Shown here: piece by piece, positions 5,643-6,495 of the stretch | Numbering within the stretch: the stretch's first letter is position 1 | Layout of the letters: each line of letters starts with the position of its first letter | DNA from: Anaerolineae bacterium | Lineage (GTDB): Bacteria; Chloroflexota; Anaerolineae; Aggregatilineales; Aggregatilineaceae | Reading direction: 5' to 3' | Assembly: GCA_020848665.1 (NCBI GenBank) | Contig: JADLHR010000524.1 | Location: 1-6,495, forward strand | DNA: 6,495 bases | The notes under the pieces: generated by a model | The model's input: the letters and a program-made list of their open reading frames with translations, nothing else | The model's database searches: none | Told to the model about the DNA's origin: nothing | Translations under genes and position numbers: made by a program

Positions 5643-5701
5643 AGAGGCTGTTATGCGCCAGATGCTCTGGTTTCCAGGCCACGAAGTGCATAGCAGCCTC
5701 T
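5643..5701 (+). repeat. Long imperfect inverted repeat after the permease operon
   Basis: AGAGGCTGTTATGC (5643-5656) pairs with GCATAGCAGCCTCT (5688-5701): 13 Watson-Crick pairs plus one G-U, and two more inner pairs are possible (5657-5658 with 5686-5687). The enclosed 31 bases contain a small hairpin, CCAGA (5658-5662) with TCTGG (5666-5670). The element starts 16 bases after the permease stop. It may act as a factor-dependent terminator, a 3'-end mRNA protector or a dispersed repeat. Lack of a following T-tract argues against a simple intrinsic terminator. Confidence 0.6.
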
Positions 5702-5711
5702 AGAACGTGTT

Positions 5712-5746
5712 TCTGCGCCCGGCGGGGCGCAGAGCGCTCGCTGCGC
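5712..5746 (+). promoter_or_regulatory. GC-rich hairpin with mutually exclusive alternative, in the ZIP leader
   Basis: TCTGCGCCC (5712-5720) pairs perfectly with GGGCGCAGA (5725-5733), loop GGCG. The right arm's GCGCAG (5727-5732) can instead pair with CTGCGC at 5741-5746. Only one of the two can form at a time. The ribosome site of the ZIP gene begins 20 bases further on. Such alternatives are a feature of attenuators and RNA switches, but GC-rich DNA produces them by chance as well. Confidence 0.4.
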
Positions 5747-5779
5747 GGGGCTTCTCTCACCCTTTGAGGAGACATCTGC

Positions 5780-6495
5780 ATGATGCTGTCTTTTTTCCAG
5801 GACCTGCACCCGATCGCGCAGGCGCTGCTGGCAGCCGGCTTCACCTGGGGCATGACCGCGCTCGGCGCGGCAGCCGTATTCATCACACGCAGCTTCGACC
5901 GGCGGCTGCTCGATCTGATGCTCGGCTTTGCAGCGGGCGTAATGATCGCGGCCAGCTTCTGGTCGCTGCTCGCTCCGGCCATCGACATGGCGGAAGATGT
6001 GTCGAGCCTGCCGGCGTTCGTTCCGGCGGTGACCGGCTTTCTGCTGGGCGGCGTCTTTCTGCGCGGGCTGGACCTCGTTCTGCCGCACCTGCATGTCGGC
6101 ACGCCCGAAGGCACCCCCGAAGGGCTGCAAACGACCTGGCGGCGCTCGGTGCTGCTGGTGCTGGCGATCACGCTGCACAACATCCCGGAGGGGTTGGCGA
6201 TCGGCGTCGCGTTCGGCGCGGCGGCGGAAAACCTGTCTTCGACCACGGTTGCAAGCGCGGTGGCGCTGGCGATCGGTATTGGCATTCAGAACTTCCCCGA
6301 AGGGCTGGCGGTCTCGATGCCCCTGCGCGGCGAGGGGATGTCACGCCGCAAAAGCTGGTGGTACGGCCAGCTTTCGGCGCTGGTCGAGCCGGTCGCGGCG
6401 GTGATCGGCGCGGCGGCGGTGCTGATCGCGCAGCCGATCCTGCCCTACGCGCTGGCCTTCGCCGCTGGCGCGATGATTTTCGTGGTGGTCGAAGA
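5780..6495 (+). CDS. ZIP-family divalent metal transporter, GufA-type (3' end outside window)
   Basis: Membrane transporter, probably importing Zn2+ or other divalent metals. The frame is open from ATG 5780 to the window edge, giving 238 full codons. The family usually has about 250-275 residues, so only a short C-terminus is missing. GAGGAG at 5766-5771 is eight bases from ATG 5780, favouring it over the adjacent ATG 5783. Metal-site helices are clear: HNIPEGLAIGVAF (133-145) and QNFPEGLAVSMPL (170-182), plus E203-P204 in LVEPVAA. Gln170 where many ZIPs have His is typical of GufA-type members. The loop before the first metal helix has LPHLHVG (101-107) and a duplicated GTPEGTPEG (107-115), a likely cytoplasmic metal-handling loop. 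Seven or so hydrophobic segments are visible. The gene appears functionally unrelated to the uptake operon and is separated by structured spacer. Family confident; metal specificity not determinable. Confidence 0.93.
   Translation, partial: MMLSFFQDLHPIAQALLAAGFTWGMTALGAAAVFITRSFDRRLLDLMLGFAAGVMIAASFWSLLAPAIDMAEDVSSLPAFVPAVTGFLLGGVFLRGLDLVLPHLHVGTPEGTPEGLQTTWRRSVLLVLAITLHNIPEGLAIGVAFGAAAENLSSTTVASAVALAIGIGIQNFPEGLAVSMPLRGEGMSRRKSWWYGQLSALVEPVAAVIGAAAVLIAQPILPYALAFAAGAMIFVVVE

Larger units (their letters stand above)
5628..5779. other. Spacer dense in inverted repeats between transporter operon and ZIP gene
   Basis: This 152-base gap carries a long imperfect inverted repeat (5643-5701) and a GC-rich hairpin with a competing alternative (5712-5746), listed separately. 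No -10/-35 pair is visible, and there is no T-run typical of an intrinsic terminator. A 16-codon open frame (5653-5703) lies wholly within the inverted repeat and is not called as a gene. Confidence 0.6.

Noticed and set aside
5653..5703. A 16-codon open frame that might be a leader peptide
   Set aside because: It sits within the arms of the inverted repeat, lacks a ribosome site and ends over 70 bases before the ZIP start.
5596..6285. Long open frame on the minus strand (229 codons) opposite the ZIP gene
   Set aside because: The plus strand encodes an unmistakable ZIP transporter with both metal-site helices; the antisense product is low-complexity Ser/Ala/Arg/Pro-rich.

Overview
The window is moderately GC-rich bacterial DNA with every recognisable gene on the plus strand. 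It reads as a small solute-uptake locus followed by an unrelated metal transporter. No marker gene fixes the taxon. The UgpB/UgpA/UgpE-like transporter without its own ATPase, the non-lipoprotein binding protein and the purine/pyrimidine-rich intergenic repeat block fit a Chloroflexota (Anaerolineae-like) genome, but that is an impression and not a demonstration.

Layout: (1) 1-678 is the 3' part of a GntR/HutC-family repressor gene whose start lies outside the window. (2) 679-952 is a gene-free spacer with a diverged ~45 bp direct repeat flanking a T-run and two small hairpins. (3) 953-1897 is a PfkB/ribokinase-family kinase. (4) 1898-2116 is a regulatory spacer with an extended -10 promoter, a palindrome over the -10 and a strong 5'-UTR hairpin. 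(5) 2117-3403 is a UgpB-like periplasmic/extracellular solute-binding protein. (6) 3404-3487 is an intercistronic gap with a perfect 12-bp stem-loop. (7) 3488-4489 and 4479-5627 are two overlapping permease genes; the second carries an extra segment predicted to add two membrane helices. (8) 5628-5779 is a spacer rich in inverted repeats. (9) 5780 to the window end is a ZIP (GufA-type) metal transporter, cut by the window edge only a few dozen residues before its expected C-terminus.

How the genes probably work together: the repressor senses a small (often phosphorylated) metabolite through its UTRA domain. The binding protein and the two permeases import a solute, and the kinase phosphorylates it or a derivative. 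No ATP-binding subunit is encoded here, so a shared MsmX/UgpC-type ATPase from elsewhere must energise uptake. The binding protein looks strongly UgpB-like, including most of the positions I recall as glycerol-3-phosphate contacts, which sits awkwardly with a sugar or nucleoside kinase next door. The substrate is therefore left open.

I did not find a convincing novel multi-gene system. The most unusual items are the enlarged second permease, the RNA-level structures at three gene boundaries, and the repeat block that supplies the kinase's Shine-Dalgarno-like sequence.
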